64,000 nucleotides of DNA, from positions 157,107,162-157,171,161 of the forward strand of contig OY992539.1 of assembly GCA_963921195.1 (NCBI GenBank), in the 5' to 3' direction. Numbering within the stretch: position 1 is the stretch's first letter; the number at the start of each line of letters is the position of its first letter. The DNA comes from Pegoplata infirma. Taxonomy: Eukaryota > Arthropoda > Insecta > Diptera > Anthomyiidae. The translations under genes were made by a program, and so were the position numbers. Below the pieces are notes generated by a model that saw only the letters and a program-made list of their open reading frames with translations, searched no databases and was not told where the DNA came from. This document shows positions 1 to 9,517 of the stretch, piece after piece.

Positions 1-361
1 TTTTCTACAATCCCTGAGATGTATTCAATGATATCAAGTGGATAAACCAATATATTTAAAAATTTTGTTTCACTAAATTTTTAAAATAGTGAAAAAGTAG
101 TTTTGAGCTCCATGTTAAAAATGTGAGTTTTTTTTGGCCTCACGTTTGGGTGGGTTATCGATATCCGAAAAAAACAGACAAAATTTTTCTAAATATCTTT
201 GAATTAATGCAATACAAAAAAAAATTTTTTTTTTTAAATAATTTTTTTTTAATAATAAATTTTTTTTTTTTAAATTATGTCCATTTTTTCAAAAACCGCA
301 ATTTTGACCCGCGATGCGAGAACGGAAGCCATGGACCGATTTTGTTCATTTTGGTTTTAAA
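1..361. other. AT-rich flank without a gene
   Basis: No coding sequence is supported here. It holds long T tracts around 215-265 and a short stretch near 305-340 of higher GC. It is the left flank into which the LOA-like element inserted. Confidence 0.6.
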
Positions 362-374
362 TTGCTTGTATTTA
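362..374. repeat. Left target-site duplication of LOA-like element
   Basis: The 13-mer TTGCTTGTATTTA at 362-374 recurs exactly at 5581-5593, on the two sides of the minus-strand retrotransposon. The element's 3' end abuts this copy. Confidence 0.8.
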
Positions 375-388
375 GGTTAGGTTAGGTT
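375..388 (-). repeat. Short tandem 3' tail (GGTTA units) of LOA-like element
   Basis: Plus strand reads GGTTAGGTTAGGTT, so the element's own 3' end is a short CCTAA-type repeat rather than poly(A). Short microsatellite tails are usual for LOA/I-type elements. The unit happens to equal the TTAGG insect telomere motif. Confidence 0.6.
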
Positions 389-472
389 GTAAGTGGCTGC
401 TGACGTTTTACGTCAACACACGTAGACTCTGAGGTCCATTGTGATACCACGGGATCGTAATAGGTTTCCCTA

Positions 473-3400
473 CTAGTCCCTGTCGTTAAACCAGTTTGAG
501 CTTCTTATGAAACTCCTTAGATGTTGAATTTTGACATCCGACAAATCAGAAAGATCGTACAGCTCCCTAGATCCCAGTGAAGCAAGTCGCTGACCAGAAA
601 GTGCCGGGCAATGGCAAATAAAGTGTTCGATAGTTTCCAACTCCTCTTCATCCATGCAACTTCGGCAAAAGTCATTCGACGGCACATTTAACCGCTCTGC
701 GTGCTTCCCTATAAGACAGTGTCCGGTAATTATAGAAACCACCGTCGAAATCTCTCCTCTTGGAAGCGATATCAGCTCACTTGTGCGCCCCTGATTAAGA
801 GAAGGCCAAATCAGTCGTGTTGTCTCACACGTCCATCCATTTGCCCATCTTTGATTAGTCTCCGTCGCAGAACAAAGCCGTAGGTTTTGCTTGCAAGTTT
901 CTAGAGGCATACCAACACATTCCAATTCTGTTGGAACCTGTAAGGTAGTTCCTAGTCTTGCAAGCTCATCGGCTTTGCAATTCCCTGGAATGTCTCTGTG
1001 CCCTGGGACCCATATGAGTCGTATGTTAAACTGCTTGGCCATCTCATTTAAAGACGTGCGGCAGTTAAGGGCAGATCTTGTTTTCAGAAACATTGAATCC
1101 AGGGACTTGACCGCGGCTTGACTGTCAGTATAGATGTTGACTGCGGTTGTAGACAAGACATTGCAGCTCAACCAGTCAGCCACTTCCTTTATTGCCAGCA
1201 TCTCTGCCTGGTAAACACTGCAATGATCTGGCAATCTACGAGCCAGGCTCAATCCAAGCTCTTCCGAATAGACCCCAAAGCCCACTTGTTCGTGCAGCCT
1301 CGATCCATCTGTGTAAAAATTTATGGTAGCTCCACTACCCGGAGTATCCCCCATCCAAGACTCCCTGGATGGTATCATAGTGGTAAAGTGGCGCTCAAAG
1401 AGGCTCAAAGAGGGAGCACAGTCCACATTTTGTGGTATTGTTATCTTTTTCAAGATCGCGCTATGGCCACAATCACTGCTCCTCCATTGCAGCGTGCTAT
1501 TAAGTCGAATTGCCGACGCAGCCGCATACTGCCTACCCAATATGTCCAAGGGTATCAGGTGAAGGAGGATTTCTAATGCAGCCGTAGGTGTAGTACGAAG
1601 AGCACCAGTGATGCACATTGACGCCATTCTCTGTACCTTCGTGATAAAGACAAAGTTCGCTTTTGTTTCCAAAGCAGGCCACCAGACAATGATTCCATAC
1701 AGCAAAATTGGACGCACCACTGCTGTATAGATCCAATGAACGACTTGAGGGCTAAAACCCCATCGTTTTCCAATGGCCCTTTTACAGGAATACAAAGCAA
1801 TCGTTGCTTTTCTCACCCGTTCCTCAATATTACGCCTGAAATTCAGCTTCCTATCTAGAAATACTCCAAGATACTTGGCTCCATCTGAGAAGGTGATTTC
1901 AGTACCGTCCAGAGAAATAGGATCAAAAGCAGGAATCTTATTTTTCCTTGTAAACAAAACAAGCTCTGTTTTACTGGGATTAACTCCTAGACCACAGTCT
2001 CTTGCCCATTTAGACAGATCTTTCAGAGAACCCTGAAGAATGTCCCGCAATGTTGGCAGATGCTTCCCCTTTACCGCTATCGCGACATCGTCAGCATATG
2101 CGATAACATGACAACCACGTGCTTCTAGAGATAGTAGCATTGAATTCAGTGCCAGGTTCCAAAGAAGCGGCGAAAGAACACCTCCTTGTGGTGTGCCCCT
2201 ATTGACAAATCGAGATATGACGGACGCTCCCAATTCAGACGTTATACGTCTATTGGCAAGTAGGTTTTCCACCATTAAAACGATTTCACGCTTTACTCCC
2301 AGACCAGACAATGCCACTATTATCGATTCTGGAATGACATTATTAAAAGCCCCCTCAATATCAAGAAAGGCCACCATAGTGTACTCCTTTACCGAAAGCG
2401 ATCTCTCGATGGTACCAACGAGCTCATGAAGAGCTGTTTCCGTTGATCGTCCCTTGCTGTATGCATGTTGCTTTGTCGAAAGCAACCTCGGGTCAATCAC
2501 TCTACGCAAATATGAGTCTATCATTCGTTCCATTGTCTTTAACAAAAAAGAAGACAGACTAATTGGTCTGAAATCCTTCGGAGCTGTGTGGGAACTTTTC
2601 CCAGCCTTCGGGATAAATACGACTCTGGTATCCCTCCATTTTAAAGGAATATACGACCAGTTGATGCATGCTGTGTATAGATTATACAGCAACGGGGCTA
2701 TATAGTCCAACACTTGCTGCAACTCAGCCGGGATTATACCATCAGGTCCCGGGGATTTATAGGGCCTGAAGCTTTTTATCGCCCAGATTAATGTTGGCAT
2801 ATTTATTATTTCCGAAGCAATTTCAGATGCTTGGGCGTCAGAACGTTCCAAAGCTTGAAACGGCGTCATGGAATTGCCCGGAAAATGCGTGTTTAAAAGG
2901 AGATCCAGCGACTCTCCACTGGAGGAAGACCACACCCCATTAGGATCTTTCAGGTATCCTAGGGTGCAAGGAGAAGAAGCCAGAACCTTGCGCAGCCTGG
3001 ATGCCTCAGAAACGTCTTCTATGTTTCCACAGAAGTTTTTCCAAGAATCACATTTTGCATTTCTGATCATCTTTTTATAACTCTTAAGTTGCAGCCTGTA
3101 TGCAGACCAGTCCTCGTCCGCTCTTGAAAATTTAGCCTTATTAAAGAGCTTCCTGCAGGAATCTCTGCTCGTCTGCAACTCATTTGACCACCAAGGTGGC
3201 TTTTTTTCCCCTCTAGGCTTTGCAGAAGGGCAAGACGCATCCAGGCACCTATTACAAACATTTGTTATATGGTCAACCAGACAGTCAATTTCCGCTATAT
3301 TATGCGGTTCAGATAGGGGTACTTCATCCAAAAGCAAAGAAAAAGTCTCCCTATATTTCACCCAGTTTGTTCTTCTCAGATTTCTAGAGACTGTCTCAAC

Positions 3401-4066
3401 CGGGGCACGCTCCCTGAGTAAAAACTCAATGTAGCGATGATCTGAGAAAGAATGCTCTTCCAAAACTCTCCAGTCATCAATTCTGTCAGACAATGTATCT
3501 GATACAAGTGTTACGTCAAGAACCTCTTGCCGCGTACTTGTAACGAAAGTTGGTTCACTACCCTTGTTACAAATATACAGGTTAGTGCTTAACAAAAACT
3601 CCAAAAGTGATTCGCCTCTATCATTTGTGTCTGTACTACCCCATATCGAATGATGTGCATTAGCATCACAGCACACTAGTAACTGGTGTCCCCTAGATTC
3701 AGACTCCCGAATCAGACCGCCAACCTTCTCCGGGGGTATTGGCCCCGGATTAGGAAAATACGCAGAGGCGAGCCAAATAGATTTCCCATGAAGCTCTAAG
3801 CTAGCCGCTGTAACATCCATATCACTAAAAGTTGATAAAAAGAATATATTTAAGCCATTTTTCGCCAAGATGCAGGCTCTTGGTGAGCCCTCACCTTTGG
3901 CAACCATCAACTTAAACCCAGGGGTCTTCAATCCGCAAACCCTGCCACCCCGCACCCAGGGCTCTTGGATAAAAACCAAGTCAACTGCTCCTGTCGTCAG
4001 GCGCAGCAATAGTGCAGCTGAGGCTGCCTTACAGTGATGGAGGTTTATTTGTAGGAACCGCAACAT
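473..4066 (-). CDS. LOA-like ORF2: endonuclease, reverse transcriptase, RNase H
   Basis: The polyprotein nicks target DNA and copies the element RNA at the nick (target-primed reverse transcription). The frame is open from 4204 (1243 codons); the start is placed at the Met at 4066 because the endonuclease domain begins there (MLRFLQINLHH). Numbering from the 1243-codon frame: AP-type endonuclease about 47-260, with E81 (IQEPW), D180/N182 (CDANAHH) and SDH 254-256. Reverse transcriptase about 470-800, with D615 in FLDIEGAF and YADD 703-706. RNase H about 960-1085, with D966 (YTDGS), E1001, D1027 (YTDSQ) and D1079. A C-terminal C-x2-C-x10-H-x4-C knuckle lies at 1180-1199. All catalytic residues looked for are present. 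It overlaps the end of ORF1 by 38 nt in another frame, so it is probably translated by reinitiation or frameshift. Confidence 0.9.
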   Translation of the reverse strand: MLRFLQINLHHCKAASAALLLRLTTGAVDLVFIQEPWVRGGRVCGLKTPGFKLMVAKGEGSPRACILAKNGLNIFFLSTFSDMDVTAASLELHGKSIWLASAYFPNPGPIPPEKVGGLIRESESRGHQLLVCCDANAHHSIWGSTDTNDRGESLLEFLLSTNLYICNKGSEPTFVTSTRQEVLDVTLVSDTLSDRIDDWRVLEEHSFSDHRYIEFLLRERAPVETVSRNLRRTNWVKYRETFSLLLDEVPLSEPHNIAEIDCLVDHITNVCNRCLDASCPSAKPRGEKKPPWWSNELQTSRDSCRKLFNKAKFSRADEDWSAYRLQLKSYKKMIRNAKCDSWKNFCGNIEDVSEASRLRKVLASSPCTLGYLKDPNGVWSSSSGESLDLLLNTHFPGNSMTPFQALERSDAQASEIASEIINMPTLIWAIKSFRPYKSPGPDGIIPAELQQVLDYIAPLLYNLYTACINWSYIPLKWRDTRVVFIPKAGKSSHTAPKDFRPISLSSFLLKTMERMIDSYLRRVIDPRLLSTKQHAYSKGRSTETALHELVGTIERSLSVKEYTMVAFLDIEGAFNNVIPESIIVALSGLGVKREIVLMVENLLANRRITSELGASVISRFVNRGTPQGGVLSPLLWNLALNSMLLSLEARGCHVIAYADDVAIAVKGKHLPTLRDILQGSLKDLSKWARDCGLGVNPSKTELVLFTRKNKIPAFDPISLDGTEITFSDGAKYLGVFLDRKLNFRRNIEERVRKATIALYSCKRAIGKRWGFSPQVVHWIYTAVVRPILLYGIIVWWPALETKANFVFITKVQRMASMCITGALRTTPTAALEILLHLIPLDILGRQYAAASAIRLNSTLQWRSSDCGHSAILKKITIPQNVDCAPSLSLFERHFTTMIPSRESWMGDTPGSGATINFYTDGSRLHEQVGFGVYSEELGLSLARRLPDHCSVYQAEMLAIKEVADWLSCNVLSTTAVNIYTDSQAAVKSLDSMFLKTRSALNCRTSLNEMAKQFNIRLIWVPGHRDIPGNCKADELARLGTTLQVPTELECVGMPLETCKQNLRLCSATETNQRWANGWTCETTRLIWPSLNQGRTSELISLPRGEISTVVSIITGHCLIGKHAERLNVPSNDFCRSCMDEEELETIEHFICHCPALSGQRLASLGSRELYDLSDLSDVKIQHLRSFIRSSNWFNDRD

Positions 4067-5432
4067 CTTGCTTTTTTTCCACCATCCTTTCCACCACCGT
4101 GTTATTGGCTTCATCCTCCGTGTTATCATAGAGGTCGCATTCGTCCCCAGATTCGGTGTCGAATAAGCCAGATATGTGTCCCATCTGTTCTGAATCGGAG
4201 GCAACAGAACTCTCCGAATTCCTCACTGCATGGGCCTCGTCCTGAATGTCACCCATAGTGGCATCAGCTTTATCCTCCGTGCCATCACAGAGGTCGCATT
4301 CGTTACCAGATTCGGTTTCGAAAATGTCAGATGCATCTCCCATCAGCCTAGAATCGGTCAGCTGAATATCAACCTTTTCCAGATTCTCCTCCCCAGCCGA
4401 TTCTGCCACTGGCTTGTCTGCTTCCAAAATAGGCTTCTGGTCGCCCTTGTAGACATTGACTCTTATATGAAAAAAGCCAAATCTAATAATGCCGTCAGTC
4501 CTGGCTAAAAGCGGAAGCGATTCCTCATTAACCAAGACCACTGCTTGACGACGAGCGCCCTCCATCTCACCCAATCTGGCAATTTGCCAATTCTGAGTTG
4601 GAAGGTCAGGATTGCAGACTTTTATCATCTTTAGAATCACCGCAGTGTCACTTGTAGCCATTGGGATCCATGCATGAGCTCTGGGTTGCGAGGGGATATC
4701 ATGTTTTTCCACAACGTCCAGTCTGGCTCCAGGCCATAACTCTCCCACTTGGCTAATGGCAACCTTAAACACTGCTGCGGATCTTTCGTTTCCAAAAGCA
4801 ACGAGTTTTACTCGCCCCTGATACCAACCTGCGTTGACAGTAGTAGGGAGAAAATCAGGCATACTCTCAAGAAGCCTATAGTAGATTTCATTTAGTTTAG
4901 TTTCAACTAAACTCCACTTGTCCCTTGGAATACTACAATCCCCATTTTGCCTGTTTATCACAGCCCTAACGAAGTTACCTTTCACCACTTCACTAAAAGA
5001 CTGAGTCCAGACGTTGCCGGTCACCTTAGATCTTTTAGGTAAAGGTTTCTCGTCGGGCGAGCGCAACCTTTTACCAGACTTCGATGACGAGGCCGAAACA
5101 GCGCTCTGTTTGTCAGATGCGCGCATTGCCGAAAGTTTGTCCTGTTCTTCAATGACTTCTTTCGCCCATGATAGCGACGCCCTCTCACGTTCGGAGAGCT
5201 TCGTTCCATCGAGTTGGCTTAGTCTGTTAATTATTTTCAAACAAAGCCTTCTCTGGTTGTGCCTGACCTTTGATGGCTTAAGTTTCTTTTTCTTTTTACC
5301 ACCAATATTAGGCTGAGCACCCCTACCAGAATCAAGGCCGGACTTCAAGGTCGCAACCCTAAGACCAGTGCTAGGACCAGCACCAGTCGGTGAGGCAGAG
5401 CCTCGAACTAAATCGGTATCATTTGTGTCCAT
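4029..5432 (-). CDS. LOA-like ORF1 (Gag-like, DUF4780-type)
   Basis: 467 codons starting at the Met at 5432. ORF1 proteins of this group bind element RNA and form the ribonucleoprotein. The N-terminal third is basic, with a lysine run near 46-60 that could be a nuclear localisation signal. About 145-330 resembles the DUF4780 domain found in insect non-LTR ORF1 proteins (motifs GWYQGRVKLVAFGNERSA and RAHAWIPM). There is no CCHC knuckle. The acidic C-terminal tail has an internal duplication: residues 364-393 and 417-446 are alike (MG..S..F.TESG.ECDL.D.TED), a 159-nt period in the DNA. The stop lies inside ORF2. The frame is intact with no damage seen. Confidence 0.8.
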   Translation of the reverse strand: MDTNDTDLVRGSASPTGAGPSTGLRVATLKSGLDSGRGAQPNIGGKKKKKLKPSKVRHNQRRLCLKIINRLSQLDGTKLSERERASLSWAKEVIEEQDKLSAMRASDKQSAVSASSSKSGKRLRSPDEKPLPKRSKVTGNVWTQSFSEVVKGNFVRAVINRQNGDCSIPRDKWSLVETKLNEIYYRLLESMPDFLPTTVNAGWYQGRVKLVAFGNERSAAVFKVAISQVGELWPGARLDVVEKHDIPSQPRAHAWIPMATSDTAVILKMIKVCNPDLPTQNWQIARLGEMEGARRQAVVLVNEESLPLLARTDGIIRFGFFHIRVNVYKGDQKPILEADKPVAESAGEENLEKVDIQLTDSRLMGDASDIFETESGNECDLCDGTEDKADATMGDIQDEAHAVRNSESSVASDSEQMGHISGLFDTESGDECDLYDNTEDEANNTVVERMVEKKQDVAVPTNKPPSL

Positions 5433-5580
5433 ATTTTCATTTTCCTTGATGTGGTAATGAAAATATCACAAAAATACCTATTACGAACAAACCTATTACG
5501 AACAATTTTAGTAATTCAATTTATAGCACGGAGTTAAAATAAAACACGTCCACACTCGTCAACAGTTGAACGATTTATCC

Positions 5581-5593
5581 TTGCTTGTATTTA
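5581..5593. repeat. Right target-site duplication of LOA-like element
   Basis: Exact second copy of the 13-mer at 362-374, next to the element's 5' end. The neighbouring DNA continues as CTTGTATTTACTTG, so the target itself was slightly repetitive. Confidence 0.8.
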
Positions 5594-5734
5594 CTTGTAT
5601 TTACTTGTACCAACTTTTTTTCACTATTAATAGTTGATCTGAGCACTTTGTTGGAATACGACCCAGCCTAATATCCACGTTTATATGAGATATGTTGCAT
5701 TTTTGGATTTTCAAAATTTGCTGTAGTTTTCAAA

Positions 5735-6545
5735 TTATCGCGGGTCAAAGTTCGACTTTTTTAGCAAAAGTCAGAAAAATACATGACGTTTAACGTGCTC
5801 TAACTTTTTAACTAGTAATCCGATTATCACAAGTAATGGCTCATATGAAAGCTTAATTCTTCTTCTTTTAGGAAATATTTTTAAAAGCATGCGGGTTTTT
5901 TCAGAAGTGTTGCAAAAATTCAAAAACATTCCTTTTTTGCGAATATTTAAAAAAACACATCTTCGATTTTTTTAAAAAAAAGTTTGGTGATAAACAATAC
6001 TGTTTTGTACAACATATCCAAAATTCAGAGTGGGATCCCAATGGGATCAAAAAATATTCTGGTTTTAGTACGTTCTTAAATTTTACATTAGAAAATTAAA
6101 ATTTTATGTTTCTTCAATATAAAAATTTAAATTTTCAAAGAAAATTATACTATTAAAATTTTGAAAAACATTGAAATTTAAATTTTCTAAGGGAAAAATA
6201 TGAGAACCTCGTACTTAAAACAGAATAGTTTTTGATCCCATGGAGATCCCACTCTGAATTTTGAATATGTTATACAAAACATTGTTATTTTTTACCAGAA
6301 TTTTTAAAAAAAAATCGAAGATGTGTTTTTTTAAATATTCGAAAAGAAAAAATGTTTTTGCATTTTTGCATCATTTCTGTAAAAAAAAACTGTGTTATTT
6401 TAAAAATATTTTCTAAAAGAAGAACCCCAGCTTTCACATGAGCCTAAATTTGTGAAAATCGGGTCATTGGTTAAGAAGTTACAGCTCTTTAAACGTGATG
6501 TATTTTTCTAACTTTTGCTTAAAAAGTCTATCTTTGACCCGCCAT
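5735..6545. repeat. Long diverged inverted repeat (foldback/MITE-like)
   Basis: Arms of roughly 350-400 bp face each other around about 6130. Matching landmarks are AAAAATACATGACGTTTAA on the left with TTAAACGTGATGTATTTTT on the right, and GAGTGGGATCCCAATGGGATC with its counterpart near 6235-6255. Several small mismatches and indels show age. No ORF is present. Outer ends fade into AT-rich sequence, so exact termini and a TSD could not be set. Confidence 0.7.
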
Positions 6546-7130
6546 AATTCGTTAAATACACCAAATGTAAAAAAACGATATATGGTACATATATTATATT
6601 TATGAGGGCTATCTATGTGTCAAGGTTCAAATTAATCTGAGACACCATTTCCAAAAATGACTAAAATTTGAGCTAAATTTTCTGGAATGGCCCTAAACGT
6701 GAAAGTGTTTTCAATATTTTATATTTAATATTAAAATTTACATCTTGCCAGCATTTTTTGGCAAACTCCCACAATTTCTATTTTAGTTTAGCACAAATTT
6801 CGGCCAAATTTGCTGTTGTTTGCGTGACACGTTTTCAAATTATTTTTTTTATATTTTTTTTTACCTTCCGTAAAGCTAATTAATTAAGAAAAATATATTT
6901 AAAAAAAAAAAAAAAAAAAATTTTCGCAAAAAAAAAAATTAAAAAAAAAAAAAATTTTCAAAAAAAATTTTTTTTTTTTTTGACAATCGATTTTTGATTG
7001 CGCTAAGAGATAAAATTCATCCCAGAATTATTCCAAGTGACCTTGCTTCATTTTTTGAATTTATGCCAAAAAAAATGCATTTGGGACCATAGTGCACCGG
7101 TTAAGAATATCCAGCGGTTAAGCCATGTAA
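6546..7130. other. AT-rich intergenic sequence with A/T homopolymers
   Basis: No gene seen. Long A and T runs occupy about 6899-6980. Confidence 0.6.
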
Positions 7131-7366
7131 GATCTGTTTTTGAGAACTCACAAGTTGTTCTGTGTTACGGAAACCTGGTTCAGTAATGAAGTTCTTGAAA
7201 GGCATTATATGGTTAATGGCTACAATCTCTTTCAGAATTGTAGAAATGATGGAAGAAAAGGTGGTGGTGTTGCTATATATTGCAAATCCGATTTAAAGGC
7301 AAAACTAATTAGTAAATCTAGGTATTCTGATGTGGAATTCATCAATGTTGAAATATGTGATTCTAT
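7131..7366 (+). pseudogene. Endonuclease domain, first fragment
   Basis: Reads LFCVTETWFSNEVLERH and later RKGGGVAIYCKSDL, the start of an AP-type endonuclease as in Jockey/CR1 ORF2. It is cut at about 7366 by a TIR element; the in-frame continuation is at 9034. Confidence 0.75.
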
Positions 7367-7559
7367 TAGGGCTGTCAATCCCGAAATCCCGGGATTTTTG
7401 TCATAAAATGGATCCCGAATACCGGGATTTTTATGCTCAAATCCCGGGATTTTTGAAATATTAAAAATGTATGAGAATTTATTTTTAAAAATATAACTTT
7501 CTTCAATTACACAGCTCAACATGAAAATGCGTATTGGATTCTGATAAGTGATTTAGGTA

Positions 7560-8130
7560 GTGTTGCGCTGATTCCAAATCTGTGACCCAAATATGTCTAT
7601 CACGTCAGGATTTTGAGTTATTTGCGGTTAAAGTGCCGAAAAAAGCCATTTTGGACCCTTTTTGAAAGCTTATAATATAAGATCCTGACATGCGATTGAC
7701 TTGGTATTAAGCTCATTCAAAAGTATGTAATTTTCTCTATAAGACAAGATAAGATGTTCTTAGAATTTAATTTTCTAAAATGGTAAAAAAATCGTTAACA
7801 AAAAACCTTCCATTTTTTAAATATTTATTTTATTTACACAGTGTTTTTTAACAAATTTCCATACAAATACACACGTAAATATTAGATTTAAAGCTCTTGT
7901 GGATAATGAATTTTTCACCATTATAAAAAATTAAATTCCAAGAAAATTTGATTTTGTCTTAAAGGGAAAATTACGCACTTTCGAATGAGCTTGACATCAA
8001 GTTATTCGCATGTCAGGATCTTATTTTATAGGCGCTCAAAAATGGCCAAAATGGGCCTTTTTTGACACTTTAACTGCGATTTTCTCAAAATTGTGACGTG
8101 ATAGAAAAATTTGAGTGACCGTTTTGGAAT
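7560..8130. repeat. Internal inverted repeat of the TIR element
   Basis: Arms of about 230-250 bp. AGATCCTGACATGCGATTGACTTGGTATTAAG-type sequence near 7680 is mirrored near 7990-8020 (ATGAGCTTGACATCAAG, CATGTCAGGATCTTA). The arms also share the GCGATTTTCTCAAAA/TTTTGAGTTATTTGCGGT ends. Confidence 0.7.
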
Positions 8131-8279
8131 CAGGAAACTAAAACCTATAAACTTTTTTTGGTTTCATTCAAAACGCAGCGACAAACCTCAGATTTGTAGA
8201 GCGGTGTTATTGTTACATTTACATAAACAAATTAAAACTAAAACCTTTCTTAATTTTCAACGTAGCTGGCCACGAATTT

Positions 8280-8358
8280 GGCTGAGCTGAGAATTCTACC
8301 CAGGCTAGCTGAATAAAAGTCCAACGCCCTAACCATTAAGCCACAGTCACGGAGCCCT
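8280..8358 (-). repeat. tRNA-derived SINE-like head
   Basis: On the minus strand the sequence has a good RNA polymerase III A box, TGGCTTAATGGTTA (8343-8330), followed by GGGCGTTGGACT, and a degenerate B box GGTAGAATTC (8300-8291). Spacing is tRNA-like. This looks like the 5' part of a tRNA-derived SINE rather than a working tRNA because the B box and acceptor stem are not conserved. Confidence 0.55.
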
Positions 8359-9033
8359 TTGACCAAAGTTTGCAGGTTTTGGCGAAAATTTTCTAAAAAA
8401 CCGAAACTTTGATCGAAGGGCGCCTCTGGTAAATTTAATCCGATTGGCCTCAAATTTGTACCACATAAGTTTAAGGAGTAGGAGAATAAAAATTTTTCCG
8501 GACGTTCAAAATTGGAAGAAACAATTTTTTATACAAAAAAAAATTAAAGTCTAATGTTATACATTATTACCTTTCTCCTTTAAATGTTTTTATTATTTTA
8601 AATTTTCTTTAAATTAGTGTTAAAATTATACAGTGCAACAACCAAAATTGGAATGGGATGAAACCAAAAGCAAATAAGAGTTGTTATTTTCCATAACAAA
8701 CCCGTCAAGGGTTTTTTAGTTCATTACTAAATATTTAATAATAATAATTACTTGAAAACTGCATAAGTGGCGTATACTTAATTTTTTAATTGCCTTTAAA
8801 TAACAATCAGAATAATTAGAAACATTTTTTTTTAATAATTTCGTTGTAGCGAAATAGACCCATATGCACAATAAAATTGAAACATAAAGAGTCTAATATT
8901 TTTTACTTTTATAATCAAAGAAATTTAATCCTGAAAAATCCCGGAATCCCGGGATCCCGAAAAATCCCGGGATTTCGATTTTCAAATCCCGAATCCCGGG
9001 ATTTTAAAAAACCTATCCCGTTTGACAGCCCTA

Positions 9034-9140
9034 TCATGCGTTTACAATCCAAACAGAAGTCACAGCCCTGAACTATTTTTTGAAGACCTCAACAGCCGCC
9101 TTATTGATTATAACTGTTATGTTGTTGGTGGTGATTTTAA
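9034..9140 (+). pseudogene. Endonuclease domain, second fragment
   Basis: Frame starting 9034 reads the conserved VYNPNRSH segment and ends in VVGGDFN, the active-site Asp-Phe-Asn motif of these endonucleases. A TTAA-flanked MITE interrupts it directly after the motif. Confidence 0.75.
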
Positions 9141-9513
9141 CCCTTTCAGACATTATTTAGAACTAGTTGAGAAAAACATTTGAAAATTTGATTGTTAGTT
9201 AAATCGAGGATGCTGATTAAGGATCTGAAGTCAGATTACATGTAAGTTCTTCCATCTGGCCGCAAGGTGCCTTCCAAGATTTTTACAAAATTCCCGGTGG
9301 GCACGTTTCGCACATTTAATTTTTAAGAAACTTAGTGTAATTAAAGTAGACAGTTGTAAAGTGTCCAGTGTAAATCAAATGTATATAAAGTTAGGTAAAT
9401 TGTCTTTCGAAAACGGTACATATAGTCAAAATCGCTTCATTTGTGCCAAATCTACAAGACTTGAAACAGAGCAAACCGAATGTCCATTATATTGGACAAA
9501 ATGTCTGAAAGGG
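9141..9513. mobile_element. piggyBac-like MITE with TTAA target site
   Basis: 373 bp flanked by TTAA at 9137-9140 and 9514-9517. The terminal inverted repeats are CCCTTTCAGACATT and its complement (right end GTCTGAAAGGG). TTAA targets and CCYTTT ends are the piggyBac signature. There is no ORF. Taking it out restores the endonuclease frame across the site, confirming the insertion. Confidence 0.85.
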
Positions 9514-9517
9514 TTAA

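Larger units (their letters stand above)
375..5580 (-). mobile_element. Full-length LOA-like non-LTR retrotransposon
   Basis: About 5.2 kb on the minus strand: 5' UTR 5580-5433, ORF1 5432-4029, ORF2 4066-473, 3' UTR 472-375 with a short tandem tail. Exact 13-bp target-site duplications flank both ends, so the 5' end is complete. ORF1 with a DUF4780-like region, and ORF2 with endonuclease, reverse transcriptase and RNase H, point to the LOA group within the I superfamily; the clade name is from memory. Both frames are open, which suggests a young, possibly still competent copy. It inserted in TATTTACTTG-type AT-rich DNA. Confidence 0.85.
7367..9033. mobile_element. Non-autonomous TIR DNA transposon (hAT-like ends)
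   Basis: About 1.67 kb inserted in the retrotransposon endonuclease. The ends are TAGGGCTGTCAA at 7367 and its reverse complement ending at 9033, each followed inward by clustered ATCCCGGGAT motifs (7379-7460 and 8940-9003). No transposase. No 8-bp TSD was found; a flanking TA is possible. The interior holds an inverted repeat and a tRNA-derived piece. The TAGGG..TGTCAA end is typical of many hAT MITEs. Confidence 0.75.

Noticed and set aside
123..380. 85-codon open frame on the plus strand
   Set aside because: Phe/Leu/Ile-rich translation of T tracts and then the tail of the LOA element; no domain, no context.
372..388. Telomeric array
   Set aside because: Only about three units, placed exactly at the 3' end of a retrotransposon.
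701..5316. Many 60-150-codon plus-strand frames
   Set aside because: Antisense shadows of the LOA ORF1 and ORF2; composition and lack of motifs give no support.
8280..8358. Functional tRNA gene
   Set aside because: Only the A box is convincing; the B box is GGTAGAATTC and no acceptor stem closes, so SINE-like is the better reading.
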